Shown in pieces: positions 17,928-27,923 of a stretch of 64,000 bases of DNA. The notes beneath the pieces are model-generated. The model made no database searches. It was not told the DNA's origin and saw nothing but the letters and a program-made list of their open reading frames with translations. The stretch comes from Desulfacinum sp. (GTDB lineage: Bacteria > Desulfobacterota > Syntrophobacteria > Syntrophobacterales > DSM-9756). The translations under genes and the position numbers were made by a program. Where the stretch lies: contig JACIYN010000013.1 in assembly GCA_014359885.1 (NCBI GenBank), forward strand, positions 113,366-177,365. Direction: 5' to 3'. Numbering within the stretch: the first letter of the stretch is position 1; every line of letters starts with the position of its first letter.

Positions 17928-19105
17928 AAGCGTTGATCGACCCTCAAAAATGTACGGTCTGTGGTGTCTGCGAAGACGTCTGCCCGGTGGGAGCCATCTC
18001 CGTGAGCGAGACGGCCGCGGCCGTTTCCGACGACTGCACCCTGTGCGGCATGTGTGTGGATGCGTGCGAGTTCGGTGCCATCTCCCTGCCCGAAGTGGGC
18101 ACCGGCCCCAAGGACGATCTCAGCGCCTACCGCGGGGTGTGGGTCTTCGCCGAATGGCGCAAGGGAGCGATCCATCGGGTGAGTTTCGAGCTCCTCAGCG
18201 CGGCCCGGAAGCTGGCGGACAAGAAGGGCGTTCCGTGTGCCGCGGTGCTTCTGGGATCCGACCTGGACGGCGTGGCCCCTTCCCTTCTGGAATACGGAGC
18301 CGACACGGTCTACGTGATCGACCACCCAGGCCTTGCCGTCTTTACCGATGAGGCCTACGCCAACAGCCTGGTGGCCCTGGTTCGGGAAAAGAAACCGGAG
18401 ATCCTCCTGGCCGGCGCCACCACCATGGGCCGGTCCTTCATCCCGCGGGTCGCCGCCCTGCTCCAGACGGGTCTTACGGCCGATTGCACCGACCTGGACA
18501 TCAGCGAAGACGGCCTTCTGCTCCAGACCCGCCCCGCCTTCGGCGGCAACGTGATGGCCACCATTATCTGCCCCAACAGCCGCCCGCAGATGGCCACCGT
18601 TCGGCCCCGGGTCATGAGACCGGAAAAGGATGCCCGCAACGGCCGCATCGAAAAGGTGGACCTTCCGGAAGAGGTCTTCCGCAGCCGCGTGGAGGTGCTC
18701 CAGGTCATTGCCGAAGAGGACACCACGGCCAAGCTGAGCGAGGCGGAGGTGATCATCTCCGGAGGCCGCGGCCTCCAGAGGGCGGAAAACTTCCGGCTGG
18801 TGGAGGACCTGGCCCAACTCATGAAAGGTGCCGTGGGCGCCTCCCGCAGTGCGGTGGAGGAAGGCTGGGCCCCTCCGTCCCACCAGGTGGGACAGACCGG
18901 ACAGACCGTGGCCCCCACCCTTTACATGGCTGTGGGCATCTCGGGTGCCATCCAACACATCGTGGGCATGCAGGGCTCCAAGGTCATCGTGGCCGTCAAC
19001 AAGGACCCGGAGGCGCCCATCTTCGACGTGGCCTCCTGCGGGGTGGTGGCCGATCTTTTTGAATTCATCCCGGCCTTCATCCAGCGACTGAAAAGGGATG
19101 GCTGA
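17924..19105 (+). CDS. etfA: Electron transfer flavoprotein alpha subunit with N-terminal 2[4Fe-4S] domain
   Basis: A 393-residue protein. Residues 1-60 form a bacterial-type two-cluster ferredoxin (C10, C13, C16, C20 and C38, C41, C44, C48). Residues about 70-393 are EtfA with the FAD signature ([23 protein letters not shown]). Such fused EtfA proteins occur in anaerobes, where the extra clusters offer an entry or exit for low-potential electrons. It forms an operon with etfB and the acyl-CoA dehydrogenase. Confidence 0.93.
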   Translation: MKALIDPQKCTVCGVCEDVCPVGAISVSETAAAVSDDCTLCGMCVDACEFGAISLPEVGTGPKDDLSAYRGVWVFAEWRKGAIHRVSFELLSAARKLADKKGVPCAAVLLGSDLDGVAPSLLEYGADTVYVIDHPGLAVFTDEAYANSLVALVREKKPEILLAGATTMGRSFIPRVAALLQTGLTADCTDLDISEDGLLLQTRPAFGGNVMATIICPNSRPQMATVRPRVMRPEKDARNGRIEKVDLPEEVFRSRVEVLQVIAEEDTTAKLSEAEVIISGGRGLQRAENFRLVEDLAQLMKGAVGASRSAVEEGWAPPSHQVGQTGQTVAPTLYMAVGISGAIQHIVGMQGSKVIVAVNKDPEAPIFDVASCGVVADLFEFIPAFIQRLKRDG

Positions 19106-19146
19106 GCGGATTGAGGGAATTGAGGGAAAAGATGAAGGAGGCGGGC

Positions 19147-19890
19147 ATGGAACAGACCAAGGTGGTCATGGTGACGGGAGCCAGCCGGGGAATCGGACGC
19201 GCCGTGGCCCTGGCCTTTGCGGAACCCGGCACGACGGTGGTGGTCAACTACCGTTCCGGAAAGGACGCCGCCCAGGAGACGGCCGATGCCGTGGAGGAAA
19301 GGGGCGCCCGGGCGGTTCTCTGCCCCTTCGACGTGGCCGATCCCGAAGCGGTCAAGAACGGCTTCAAGGAGGTGGTGGACTCGCTCGGCCGACTGGACGT
19401 GCTGGTCAACAACGCCGGTGTGACCCGGGACAACGTCTTTCCCCGCCTGAAGGAGGAAGACTGGGACCAGGTGCTGGACGTGAACCTCAAGGGCATCTTC
19501 CTGTGCTGCCAGGCGGCGGTCCGCCCCATGCTCAAGCAGCGCTACGGCCGCATCATCAACATCACTTCCGTTGTGGGCTTTACAGGTAACCCCGGTCAAT
19601 GCAATTATGCGGCGGCGAAAGCCGGCATCATGGGCCTGACCCGGTCCTTGGCCCGGGAGCTCATTTCGAGAAACATCACGGTGAACGCCGTGGCTCCCGG
19701 ATACATCGAAACCGAGATGACGCACGCCCTGCCGGAAAAGGCGCGGGAAGCCCTCCTTACGCAGATCCCGGCGGGACGCACGGGACGGCCCGAAGAGGTG
19801 GCCGCAGCCGTTCGCTTTCTGGCATCGGACGAGGCCGCCTACATCACCGGGCAGGTCCTCCACGTGAATGGCGGCATGTACATGGGTTAA
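19147..19890 (+). CDS. fabG: 3-oxoacyl-ACP reductase FabG
   Basis: A 247-residue short-chain dehydrogenase with the NADPH motif TGASRGIG (10-17), NNAG (88-91) and the catalytic set S141, Y154, K158 ([10 protein letters not shown]). It reduces 3-oxoacyl-ACP in fatty acid elongation. I chose the ATG at 19147 because GGAGG lies just before it; upstream in-frame starts have no ribosome site. fabF follows after 36 bp with no acpP between them. Confidence 0.9.
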   Translation: MEQTKVVMVTGASRGIGRAVALAFAEPGTTVVVNYRSGKDAAQETADAVEERGARAVLCPFDVADPEAVKNGFKEVVDSLGRLDVLVNNAGVTRDNVFPRLKEEDWDQVLDVNLKGIFLCCQAAVRPMLKQRYGRIINITSVVGFTGNPGQCNYAAAKAGIMGLTRSLARELISRNITVNAVAPGYIETEMTHALPEKAREALLTQIPAGRTGRPEEVAAAVRFLASDEAAYITGQVLHVNGGMYMG

Positions 19891-19926
19891 TCCAGGGCGG
19901 AAGCCTTCCGAGCAAGCGAGGAGATT

Positions 19927-21183
19927 ATGAAGGGAAGCACTGGCCGTCGTGTGGTGATCACCGGGTTGGGACTGGTGACGCCGCTGGGTGTGGGCATCGA
20001 ACAGAACTGGAACAAATTGATCAACGGCATTTCCGGCATCGGGCCGATCACGCGTTTCGACACGGACGGGTTCGCCACCAGGATCGCCGGGGAAGTGTCG
20101 GACTTCAACCCGGAAGACTTCATCCCCAAGAAAGACATCCGCAAGATGGACATCTTTCTCACCTACGCCGTGGCGGCCTCCCAGCTCGCCTTCCAGGACG
20201 CGCGACTGGAGATCGCCCCCGAGGAAAGCACCCGCGCCGGCGTGGTGCTGGGCTGCGGCCTGGGAGGGTTGAGCACCATCGAAAGTTCCCACAAGACGCT
20301 GCTCGAATCGGGCCCGCGTAAAATCAGCCCCTTCTTCATACCCATGCTCATCGGCAACATGGCCCCGGGCCTCATCTCCATCCAGCACAAGGCCAAGGGT
20401 CCCAACCTGTCCATCCAGACGGCCTGCGCCGCCGGCACCCACGCCATCGGGCAGGCGTTTCACCTCATCCGGGACGGCGTGGCCGACATCATGATCACGG
20501 GCGGCGTGGAATCCACCATCACCCCCCTCTGTGTGGCCGGCTTTAATGCCATGCGCGCCCTTTCCACGCGCAATGACGAACCCGAAAAGGCCTCCCGCCC
20601 CTTCGACAAGAACCGGGACGGTTTCGTCCTGGGCGAAGGCTGCGCCATCCTGATCCTGGAGGAAGCCGAGCGCGCCCGGGCTCGAGGGGCCAGGATCTAC
20701 GCGGAAGTCATTGGGTTCGGCGCCTCCGGGGACGCCTTTTACATGACGGCGCCGGCCCCGGAAGGGGAAGGGGCCGCCAACTGCATGCGCATGGCCCTGG
20801 AAGACGCGGGCATCGCCCCCACCGAGGTGGACTACATCAACGCCCACGGCACTTCCACGGATCTCAACGATCGTCTGGAAACCCAGGCCATCAAGACTGT
20901 CTTCGGCGATCACGCCCGGAAGCTTGCCGTCAGCTCCACCAAGTCCATGACAGGCCACCTGCTGGGGGCCGCGGGAGGCGTGGAAGGAGCCTACACGGCC
21001 CTGACACTCTACCACGGGATCCTGCCGCCCACGATCAATTACGAAACCCCGGATCCCGACTGCGATCTGGACTACGTGCCCAACACCGCCCGGAAAGCCG
21101 ACCCCAGGGTGGCCCTTTCCAATTCGTTCGGCTTCGGCGGCACCAACGGCACGGTGGTCTTCCGGAAGTGGTCGGAAGAATAA
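19927..21183 (+). CDS. fabF: 3-oxoacyl-ACP synthase II FabF
   Basis: A 418-residue KAS II. The nucleophile is C167 in [13 protein letters not shown], with catalytic histidines in [12 protein letters not shown] (about 304) and [13 protein letters not shown] (about 341). It elongates acyl-ACP with malonyl-ACP. Its N-terminus ([15 protein letters not shown]) and length are standard. Confidence 0.95.
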   Translation: MKGSTGRRVVITGLGLVTPLGVGIEQNWNKLINGISGIGPITRFDTDGFATRIAGEVSDFNPEDFIPKKDIRKMDIFLTYAVAASQLAFQDARLEIAPEESTRAGVVLGCGLGGLSTIESSHKTLLESGPRKISPFFIPMLIGNMAPGLISIQHKAKGPNLSIQTACAAGTHAIGQAFHLIRDGVADIMITGGVESTITPLCVAGFNAMRALSTRNDEPEKASRPFDKNRDGFVLGEGCAILILEEAERARARGARIYAEVIGFGASGDAFYMTAPAPEGEGAANCMRMALEDAGIAPTEVDYINAHGTSTDLNDRLETQAIKTVFGDHARKLAVSSTKSMTGHLLGAAGGVEGAYTALTLYHGILPPTINYETPDPDCDLDYVPNTARKADPRVALSNSFGFGGTNGTVVFRKWSEE

Positions 21184-21206
21184 TCCAGCGAAGAAAGTGG
21201 ACAGCC

Positions 21207-21653
21207 ATGCTCAAGATCATGATAGGGGCCGATCACGCCGGCTTCGAACTGAAACAAAAGATCGTCACCCGGCTGCAGGATGCCGGCTATGACGTCGAGG
21301 ACATCGGGACCCACGGCACGGAATCGGTGGACTATCCGGACTACGCCTTCCGGGTGGCCCGGGCTGTGGCCTCCGGCCGGGTGGACCGGGGCATCCTGGT
21401 GTGCGGCAGCGGCATTGGCATGTCCATGGCCGCCAACCGCATCCCGGGCGTCCGCGCCGTGCTGGCCTCCGAACCCTATGCCGCCAAGATGAGCCGCCGC
21501 CATAACGACAGCAACGTGCTGTGCCTGGGCGGGCGCTTCACCGGCCAGGACCTGGCCTTCGAAATCGTGGACACCTGGCTGGCCGAAAACTTCGAAGGGG
21601 GCCGCCACAGCCGCCGCGTGAACCTTTTGGACAAAGGGCCCCAAGAGGTCTGA
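21207..21653 (+). CDS. rpiB: Ribose 5-phosphate isomerase B
   Basis: A 148-residue RpiB/LacAB family protein. It starts [17 protein letters not shown] and contains [10 protein letters not shown] and the [14 protein letters not shown] active-site loop with the catalytic cysteine near 65. It interconverts ribose 5-phosphate and ribulose 5-phosphate, the precursor used by the riboflavin genes downstream. The fabF-rpiB-glyA order is common in this phylum. Confidence 0.92.
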   Translation: MLKIMIGADHAGFELKQKIVTRLQDAGYDVEDIGTHGTESVDYPDYAFRVARAVASGRVDRGILVCGSGIGMSMAANRIPGVRAVLASEPYAAKMSRRHNDSNVLCLGGRFTGQDLAFEIVDTWLAENFEGGRHSRRVNLLDKGPQEV

Positions 21654-21693
21654 GGAATCGTCACTCCAGACGCTCGCAACCCACGAGGACATC

Positions 21694-22971
21694 ATGGACA
21701 TTCACGCACTCCAGTCGATGGATCCCGAAATCGCGCAGGTCCTCCGCGATGAAGAGCACCGCCAGCGGAGCAAGCTGGAACTCATCGCCTCGGAAAACTT
21801 CGTGAGCGACGCCGTGCGAATCGCCCAGGGCTCGGTGCTCACCAACAAATATGCCGAAGGCTACCCGGGCCGGCGCTACTACGGCGGCTGCGAATTCGTG
21901 GACGTGGCCGAACGGCTGGCCCAGGAACGCGCCTGCCGGCTGTTCGGTGCCGAATACGCCAACGTGCAGCCCCATTCCGGATCCCAGGCCAACATGGCCG
22001 TCTATTTCGCCCTTCTGGAGCCCGGGGACACCATCATGGGCATGGATCTCCGCCAGGGCGGCCATCTGACCCACGGAAGCCCGGTGAGCTTCTCCGGAAG
22101 GCTCTTCAAAGTGGTCTCCTACGGGGTCAAGCCGGATACCGAAACCATCGACTTCGACGGGCTGGCCCGCCTGGCCCGGGAACACCGCCCCCGGCTCATC
22201 GTGGCCGGGGCCAGCGCCTATCCGCGGGTCATCGACTTCGCCCGGTTCCGGGAGATCTGCGACGAAGTGGGCGCCTACCTCATGGTGGACATGGCCCACA
22301 TCGCCGGCCTGATCAGCGCGGGGCTCCACCCCAACCCCGTTTCCCACGCCCATGTGGTGACTTCCACCACCCACAAGACCCTTCGGGGCCCCCGGGGAGG
22401 CCTCATTCTGGCCGGAGCCGAACTGGGAAGGAAGCTGGACAGCCAGATCTTCCCCGGAATCCAGGGCGGCCCCCTCATGCACGTGATCGCCGCCAAGGCC
22501 GTGGCCTTCCAGGAAGCCATGCAGCCCTGCTTCAAGGAATACCAGCGCCGGATCGTCCGGAACGCACGCACCCTGGCCGAGGCGCTCCTGTCCCACGGCT
22601 ATCGGCTGGTTTCCGGCGGAACCGACAACCACATGATGCTGGTGGATCTGCGCAACAAGGGCCTGACCGGCAAGCAGGCCGAGGAGGCCCTGGACAAGGC
22701 GGGCATCACGGTCAACAAGAACTCCATCCCCTTCGATCCCCAGACGCCCCATGTTACCAGCGGCATCCGGATCGGCACCGCGGCCGTGACCACGCGGGGC
22801 ATGGAGCCGTCCCACATGGCCGAGATCGCCCGGTTCATCCACCAGGCCCTTTCGGCGGTGGACGATTCCGAGCGGCTGGCCGAACTGAAGGCCGATGTGG
22901 CCGCGTTCTGCGAAAGTTTTCCCCTTCACGACCCCGGCCGTCACACCTTTGGGATCTCGGCTCAGGGGTAG
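21694..22971 (+). CDS. glyA: Serine hydroxymethyltransferase
   Basis: A 425-residue PLP enzyme that converts serine and THF to glycine and methylene-THF. The PLP lysine lies in [15 protein letters not shown] (about 225-239). Other features are [10 protein letters not shown] near 28, [15 protein letters not shown], and [11 protein letters not shown]. Length and motifs are regular. Confidence 0.96.
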   Translation: MDIHALQSMDPEIAQVLRDEEHRQRSKLELIASENFVSDAVRIAQGSVLTNKYAEGYPGRRYYGGCEFVDVAERLAQERACRLFGAEYANVQPHSGSQANMAVYFALLEPGDTIMGMDLRQGGHLTHGSPVSFSGRLFKVVSYGVKPDTETIDFDGLARLAREHRPRLIVAGASAYPRVIDFARFREICDEVGAYLMVDMAHIAGLISAGLHPNPVSHAHVVTSTTHKTLRGPRGGLILAGAELGRKLDSQIFPGIQGGPLMHVIAAKAVAFQEAMQPCFKEYQRRIVRNARTLAEALLSHGYRLVSGGTDNHMMLVDLRNKGLTGKQAEEALDKAGITVNKNSIPFDPQTPHVTSGIRIGTAAVTTRGMEPSHMAEIARFIHQALSAVDDSERLAELKADVAAFCESFPLHDPGRHTFGISAQG

Positions 22972-23320
22972 AGAATAATGAGGCCCGGCGTGATGTATGA
23001 AACACGACCTCGTTCCGTTCGTGCGGGCGGCCTGTAGGGGCGAATGATTATTCGCCCCTACAGGGGCCCGCATCCCAAAGGTGCGTTTCATCCTTCGTTG
23101 TCACGGCCCGTCTGTGATGGGGGGATAATGTATAAGAGAACCGAAAATGAACGCTAAAAGACCCGAATGAGGGTTTTCGTTTCGGAGCGCCCTGGCCGCG
23201 CTCCAGGTTGACGGCAGGTTCGCCGGGGGATAGGCCCCGCCCCCACCCCGGAGGTCCATCCGTTGGTGTAGGGGCAGGCTTTACGCCCGCCCGTGAGGAC
23301 GTGTACGGAACGAGTCCGCA
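22972..23320. other. 349-bp gap between glyA and ribD with a ~120-bp repeat
   Basis: No gene is seen. A copy of the ~120-bp dispersed repeat occupies about 22996-23126, with the palindrome GTAGGGGCGAAT-GATT-ATTCGCCCCTAC at 23034-23061. A further GTAGGGGCAGGCTTTACGCC motif is near 23269. I looked for an FMN riboswitch before the rib genes and did not recognise one. Confidence 0.6.
22996..23126. repeat. ~120-bp dispersed repeat, copy 2
   Basis: This copy has the palindromic core plus TGCGTTTCATCCTTCGTTGT, which is identical to the copy at 27611-27735. The first copy (11950-12066) is more diverged. Confidence 0.8.
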
Positions 23321-24445
23321 ATGAGTGTGCACCAGGAGGATACGGACAAGCTTTACATGCGGCGGGCCCTGCGGCTCGCCGCGCGCGGTTCCGGCTGGAC
23401 CAGCCCCAACCCCATGGTGGGTGCCGTGGTGGTCCGCAACGGCCGCATCGTCGGGGAGGGCTACCACCGGCGGGTGGGCGGAGCCCACGCGGAGGTGAAC
23501 GCCTTGCGCCAAGCCGGCGAGGCCGCCCGTGGCGCCACGCTCTACGTGACCCTGGAACCCTGCAACCACCACGGCCGGACGCCTCCGTGTACGGAAGCGG
23601 TGCTGGCCGCGGGAATCCGCCGGGTGGTCGTGGGCATGAAGGACCCCAACCCCAGGGTATCCGGAGGCGGTCTGGAAAAGCTACGTTCGGAAGGTGTCGA
23701 CGTCATGGCTGGCGTTCTGGAAGAAGAGTGCCGGGCGCTCAATCAGCCCTTCCTCAAGTGGGCTTCCCGGGGCGTCCCGCACGTGACCCTGAAGGCCGCG
23801 GCGACCCTGGACGGGCGCATCGCCGCCCGCACGGGAGACGCCCGTTGGGTGTCCAACGAGAAATCGAGGCGCTACACCCATCGCCTGCGCCACTGGTTGG
23901 ACGCCATCCTGGTGGGCGTGGGCACGGTGCTTGCCGACGATCCCCTGCTCACCGCACGCCTTCCCGGCAGCCCATGTCGCCAGCCCCTTCGGATCGTCCT
24001 GGATGGAGGGCTTCGCCTCCCGGAATCGTCCCAACTGGTCCGAACCGCCGCCGAGGCGCCCGTGCTGGCGGTCTGCGGGGAGGACGCACCGAAGGACAAA
24101 CGCCGGCGCTTGGAAGACCTGGGCGTGGAGGTGCTGCCGGTTCCCCGTGCGGAGTCCGGATGCGACCTTGCGGCCTTGCTCCGGGAACTTGGAAACCGCT
24201 CGGTCACGAGCCTCCTGGTGGAGGGCGGAGCCCGCGTGCACGGGTCCTTCCTGGACCGGGGCCTGGCCGACGCCTTGGCCCTCTTCCTGGCACCCAAGAT
24301 CCTGGGTGACGCCGAGGGGGTCCCCGTCTTCCGAGGCCGGGCTCGGCTGAACATGCAGGAGGCCGCGGGGCTCTACGGCGTCAGGATCCGAAGGTTCGAT
24401 ACGGATTTGTTGGTCACCGCAAGGTTTCGTGAGGAGCTCTACTGA
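23321..24445 (+). CDS. ribD: Bifunctional riboflavin biosynthesis deaminase/reductase RibD
   Basis: A 374-residue RibD. The deaminase domain (1-150) has the zinc motif HAEVNAL (H56, E58) and EPCNHHGRTPPCTEA (C81, C90). The reductase domain (about 155-374) has TLKAAATLDGRIAARTGD and the LLVEGGARVHGSFL motif. It catalyses the second and third steps of riboflavin synthesis. First of a ribD-ribE-ribBA-ribH-nusB run. Confidence 0.95.
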   Translation: MSVHQEDTDKLYMRRALRLAARGSGWTSPNPMVGAVVVRNGRIVGEGYHRRVGGAHAEVNALRQAGEAARGATLYVTLEPCNHHGRTPPCTEAVLAAGIRRVVVGMKDPNPRVSGGGLEKLRSEGVDVMAGVLEEECRALNQPFLKWASRGVPHVTLKAAATLDGRIAARTGDARWVSNEKSRRYTHRLRHWLDAILVGVGTVLADDPLLTARLPGSPCRQPLRIVLDGGLRLPESSQLVRTAAEAPVLAVCGEDAPKDKRRRLEDLGVEVLPVPRAESGCDLAALLRELGNRSVTSLLVEGGARVHGSFLDRGLADALALFLAPKILGDAEGVPVFRGRARLNMQEAAGLYGVRIRRFDTDLLVTARFREELY

Positions 24446-24627
24446 GCGTTCCGGATCTGCGCGTTTCCGACCCGGCACAGCCCTTGAGGCGCTTGTCCGG
24501 GGACGTTCCTTTCCTGGGAGCGCGGGCGTCCCGCCCTCAAACGAGTCTATTGGGTTGTTGGAACGGGAGGGAGGAAGTTGCCCATTCCAGGACAACCTGG
24601 ACCAAGGGGCAAAGCAAGGAGAATCCT

Positions 24628-25290
24628 ATGTTTACGGGACTGGTGGAAGGAACGGGGACCCTGCTCCGGGTGGACCGCAGGGGACCGGATGCGCGGATGA
24701 CCCTCCGCGCGGACTTCGACCCGGGAGGTTTCACGCTGGGAGAAAGCATCGCCGTGGACGGGGCGTGCCTGACGGTCGTCTCCTTCGAGGGCCGCACCTT
24801 CAGCGTGGACGTGTCCGCGGAGACCCTCTCCCGAACCACTCTGGGAACCAGGGGTCCCGGAAGCCGTTTCAACCTGGAAAGAGCCCTCCGGCTGGGGGAC
24901 CGTTTGGGGGGCCATCTGGTCACCGGGCATATCGACGGCCTGGGCACCCTCCAGGATCGGGCCATGGAAGGAAGATCCTGGAGGCTCACCTTCTCCATCC
25001 CCCCGGAACTTTCCCGCTACGTGGTGGCCAAGGGATCCATCGCCGTGAACGGCGTGAGCCTCACGGTCAACGGCTGCGGGCCCGACCGGTTCCATGTGAA
25101 CGTCATTCCCCACACAGCCGAGGTGACCACCATCGGGCTCCTCCAGATCGGAGACCGGGTGAACATCGAAACGGACATCATCGGAAAATACGTGGAACGC
25201 ATGCTCCAGGGCCACCGACCCGACGGGGACAAAGGCGGGCAACAGCGCGGCATCGACACGGCCTTCCTGGTGGAACACGGGTTCCTTTAG
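24628..25290 (+). CDS. ribE: Riboflavin synthase alpha subunit
   Basis: A 220-residue protein with the canonical MFTGLVEGTG start and two lumazine-binding repeats; the second begins near 98 at HLVTGHIDGLG. AAGGAG lies upstream of the ATG at 24628. It dismutates dimethylribityllumazine to riboflavin. The 182-bp gap before it holds a GAGCGCGGGCGTCCCGCCCTC-like palindrome. A hairpin terminator follows the gene. Confidence 0.94.
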   Translation: MFTGLVEGTGTLLRVDRRGPDARMTLRADFDPGGFTLGESIAVDGACLTVVSFEGRTFSVDVSAETLSRTTLGTRGPGSRFNLERALRLGDRLGGHLVTGHIDGLGTLQDRAMEGRSWRLTFSIPPELSRYVVAKGSIAVNGVSLTVNGCGPDRFHVNVIPHTAEVTTIGLLQIGDRVNIETDIIGKYVERMLQGHRPDGDKGGQQRGIDTAFLVEHGFL

Positions 25291-25304
25291 CGGGCGAACC
25301 TTTC

Positions 25305-25333
25305 TTGTATCGCGGGAAACATCATGTTATAGG
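25305..25333 (+). promoter_or_regulatory. Possible sigma70-like promoter before ribBA
   Basis: TTGTAT (25305-25310) and TATAGG (25328-25333) are 17 nt apart. The expected start falls within the following hairpin, so the site may be fortuitous. Confidence 0.3.
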
Positions 25334-25335
25334 TC

Positions 25336-25370
25336 TCCCGACCCGCCGACCGGGTCGGGATGCGTTTTTT
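25336..25370 (+). terminator. Rho-independent terminator/attenuator between ribE and ribBA
   Basis: A perfect 10-bp stem, TCCCGACCCG (25336-25345) and CGGGTCGGGA (25351-25360), loop CCGAC, is followed by TGCGTTTTTT. It ends the ribE transcript or attenuates read-through into ribBA, 50 bp upstream of the ribBA ATG. Confidence 0.75.
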
Positions 25371-25419
25371 CGGGAGCGGGTTCCCCGACTCCCTATTCCT
25401 TTGTCGGAAGGAGCCGATC

Positions 25420-26664
25420 ATGCCATTGGCAACCATTCCCGAAGCCTTGGAAGATATTCGTCAGGGGAAGATGGTCATCCTCGTGGACGATGAGGATCGG
25501 GAAAACGAGGGCGATTTGTGCATCGCCGCCGAAAAGGTCACCCCGGAGGCCATCAACTTCATGGCCAAGTACGGTCGCGGCCTCATCTGTCTGGCCCTCA
25601 CCCCCGAATGGGTGGACCGCCTGCAGCTCCCCATGATGGTCCGGGACAACAAGAGTCCCTTCGAGACGGCCTTCACCGTCTCCATCGAAGCGAGAACCGG
25701 CGTGACCACGGGAATCAGCGCTGCGGACAGGGCTCACACCATCCTCACGGCCGTGGCCGACGACGCCAAACCCGAAGACCTGGTGAGCCCCGGCCATGTG
25801 TTCCCGCTCAGGGCCAAAAAAGGCGGCGTCCTGGTGCGCACGGGCCAGACGGAAGGATCCGTGGACTTGGCGCGACTGGCCGGTCTGAAGCCCGCCGGGG
25901 TGATCTGCGAGATCATGAAGGACGACGGCACCATGGCCCGCATGCCGGACCTGGAGAAGTTCGCGGAAGAACACGACCTCAAGATCGTCACCATCGCCGA
26001 TCTCATCGAATACCGCATGCAGACGGAAAGCTTCGTCCAGCGCGCGGCCGAAACGCGCCTTCCCAGCCGCTTCGGGCAGGACTTTCGGGTGATCGCCTAC
26101 ACCAACGTGATCGACGAATACACCCACCTGGCCCTGGTCAAGGGGGAGATCCACCCCGAGGACGAGGTGCTCGTGCGGGTGCATTCGGAATGCCTCACCG
26201 GGGATGTGTTCGGGTCTCTCCGTTGCGACTGCGGGGACCAACTGCGGGCCGCCATGCAGCAGATCGACCGGGAAGGCAAGGGCGTCGTTCTCTACATGAG
26301 GAACCACGAAGGGCGCGGCATCGGCCTGGTCAACAAGCTCAAGGCCTACGCCCTCCAGGAACAGGGCTACGACACGGTGGAAGCCAACGAGGCGCTGGGC
26401 TTCAAGGCGGACCTTCGGGACTACGGGATCGGCGCCCAGATCCTGGTGGATCTGGGAGTGCGAAAGATGCGCCTCATGACCAACAACCCCAAGAAGATCG
26501 TGGGGCTGCAGGGCTACGGCATCACCGTCACCGAGCGGGTACCCATCGAAATCGAGCCCAACCAATGCAATTACGACTATTTGAAGACCAAATGCACCAA
26601 GATGGGCCATGTACTGCACTGTCTGGAACCAGCCCGAGAGGTGAAAAAGCATGAGAGTGTTTGA
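25420..26664 (+). CDS. ribBA: Bifunctional DHBP synthase / GTP cyclohydrolase II
   Basis: A 414-residue fusion. The DHBP synthase half (1-about 205) has [19 protein letters not shown] and [12 protein letters not shown]. The GTP cyclohydrolase II half (about 210-400) has the zinc cysteines in [21 protein letters not shown] and [13 protein letters not shown]. It supplies both precursors of riboflavin. GGAAGGAG precedes the ATG at 25420. The 3' end overlaps ribH by 14 nt. Confidence 0.95.
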   Translation: MPLATIPEALEDIRQGKMVILVDDEDRENEGDLCIAAEKVTPEAINFMAKYGRGLICLALTPEWVDRLQLPMMVRDNKSPFETAFTVSIEARTGVTTGISAADRAHTILTAVADDAKPEDLVSPGHVFPLRAKKGGVLVRTGQTEGSVDLARLAGLKPAGVICEIMKDDGTMARMPDLEKFAEEHDLKIVTIADLIEYRMQTESFVQRAAETRLPSRFGQDFRVIAYTNVIDEYTHLALVKGEIHPEDEVLVRVHSECLTGDVFGSLRCDCGDQLRAAMQQIDREGKGVVLYMRNHEGRGIGLVNKLKAYALQEQGYDTVEANEALGFKADLRDYGIGAQILVDLGVRKMRLMTNNPKKIVGLQGYGITVTERVPIEIEPNQCNYDYLKTKCTKMGHVLHCLEPAREVKKHESV

Positions 26665-27112
26665 AGGCAACCTGCGAGCGGAAGGGCTCAAGTTCGGCAT
26701 CGTGGTCAGCCGCTTCAACGATTTCATCTGCGAGCGGCTGCTGGGCGGGGCCGTGGATGCCCTCACGAGAACCGGCGCCCATGAGGCCGATATCGATGTC
26801 TACAAGGTTCCCGGAGCGTTCGAGATCCCGCTCACGGCCAAGAAGGTGGCGGCCAGCGGACGCTACGACGCCGTGATCTGCCTCGGGGCCGTCATCCGTG
26901 GAGCCACCCCCCATTTCGACTACGTGGCGGCCGAAGTCTCCAAGGGGATCGCCACGGTGAGCCTGGAAACGGCCGTCCCCATCACCTTCGGGGTGCTCAC
27001 CACCGACACCCTGGAACAGGCCATCGAACGGGCCGGTTCCAAGGCGGGCAACAAGGGCTTCGAAGCGGCCATGGCCGCCGTGGAAATGGTCAATCTCTTC
27101 AAGAACGTCTAG
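26651..27112 (+). CDS. ribH: 6,7-dimethyl-8-ribityllumazine synthase
   Basis: A 153-residue lumazine synthase with [14 protein letters not shown] near 18, [13 protein letters not shown] near 57, and [23 protein letters not shown] near 80, the usual substrate-binding segments. It overlaps ribBA and abuts nusB. Confidence 0.95.
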   Translation: MRVFEGNLRAEGLKFGIVVSRFNDFICERLLGGAVDALTRTGAHEADIDVYKVPGAFEIPLTAKKVAASGRYDAVICLGAVIRGATPHFDYVAAEVSKGIATVSLETAVPITFGVLTTDTLEQAIERAGSKAGNKGFEAAMAAVEMVNLFKNV

Positions 27113-27124
27113 GTGGGAAGGCAC

Positions 27125-27574
27125 ATGGGAATTCGGCGCCAGGCCCGGGAATTGGCCTTGCAAGTGCTCTACCAGATGGACTTCAACCGGATGGCCCCCG
27201 AGAAGGCCTTCGATCTGGTTTGCCGGTGTTTCGAAGCGCCCCGGGAACCCCGGGCCTTCGCCAAGCTCCTGGTGGAAGGGGTCTGCCTCCACCGAGACGC
27301 CATCGACGAACGGCTGGCCGACGCTTCGGAAAACTGGCGCGTGGAGCGCATGTCTCCGGTGGACCGGAACATTTTGCGCATCGCCCTCTACGAGATGTTC
27401 CACCGGGACGACATTCCGCCGCGGGTTTCCATCAACGAGGCCATCGAACTGGCCAAGCGCTTCGGCACCGAAGACTCCCGGGCCTTCGTCAACGGTGTAC
27501 TGGACAGGCTCTACCAAATGAAGCAGCAGGAAAAGCAAGCCGAGCAAGTGCCGCCGGCCGACCGGCTCGGCTGA
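27125..27574 (+). CDS. nusB: Transcription antitermination protein NusB
   Basis: A 149-residue NusB that with NusE/S10 binds boxA RNA in rRNA antitermination. Visible features are GIRRQARELALQVLYQMDF at the start, SPVDRNILRIALYEM, and the VSINEAIELAKRFGTEDSRAFVNGVLD region split across the C-terminal half. I prefer the ATG at 27125, with GGTGGGAAGG upstream, over a GTG at 27113. The ribH-nusB pairing is common. Confidence 0.93.
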   Translation: MGIRRQARELALQVLYQMDFNRMAPEKAFDLVCRCFEAPREPRAFAKLLVEGVCLHRDAIDERLADASENWRVERMSPVDRNILRIALYEMFHRDDIPPRVSINEAIELAKRFGTEDSRAFVNGVLDRLYQMKQQEKQAEQVPPADRLG

Positions 27575-27582
27575 GGGCGGCT

Positions 27583-27923
27583 CAAGGAGCCTGCTCGGAA
27601 AAGGACTTACCCTTTCGACCTTATCTTGTTCGTGCCCGCGCCTGTAGGGGCGAATAATCATTCGCCCCTACAGGGACCTGCCTTCCAAAGATGCGTTTCA
27701 TCCTTCGTTGTGCCGGGCGCCCTGGGATGGGGGTTATTGGCAGCCGCGGAGCCTTTCCCAGCCTAAAGGGCTGCGGAGGAATCCCCGGTCGTCGGATTGG
27801 CCATCGCATAGGGGCTGCGACTTCAAGGGGTTACGAGGGGCCTTTCCGCGGGGCTGAAGCCCCGCGGCTACGAGGAAAGGGGGCCCGGCCCTCCAAGCTG
27901 GACGAACATTCTCGGACAAGCTC
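27583..27923. repeat. Repeat-filled gap; ~220-bp element copy 2 (inverted) plus ~120-bp repeat copy 3
   Basis: The whole nusB-kinase gap is repetitive. The ~120-bp repeat lies at 27611-27735 (palindrome 27644-27671). From about 27740 the modules of the ~220-bp element run in reverse: AGCCTAAAGGGCTGCGGAGG, then CGCGGGGCTGAAGCCCCGCG, then the end CTCGGACAAGCTCCTAG at 27911-27927. A related left end, AAGGAGCCTGCTCGGAAAAG, lies at 27584-27603. The right end supplies the stop codon of the kinase gene. Confidence 0.7.

Noticed and set aside
19890..19927. Missed acpP between fabG and fabF
   Set aside because: The gap is only 36 bp and no DSL phosphopantetheine motif is found in any frame nearby.
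22972..23320. FMN riboswitch before ribD
   Set aside because: The gap is mostly the ~120-bp dispersed repeat, and I could not find the AGGGTGAAATTCC-like RFN core.
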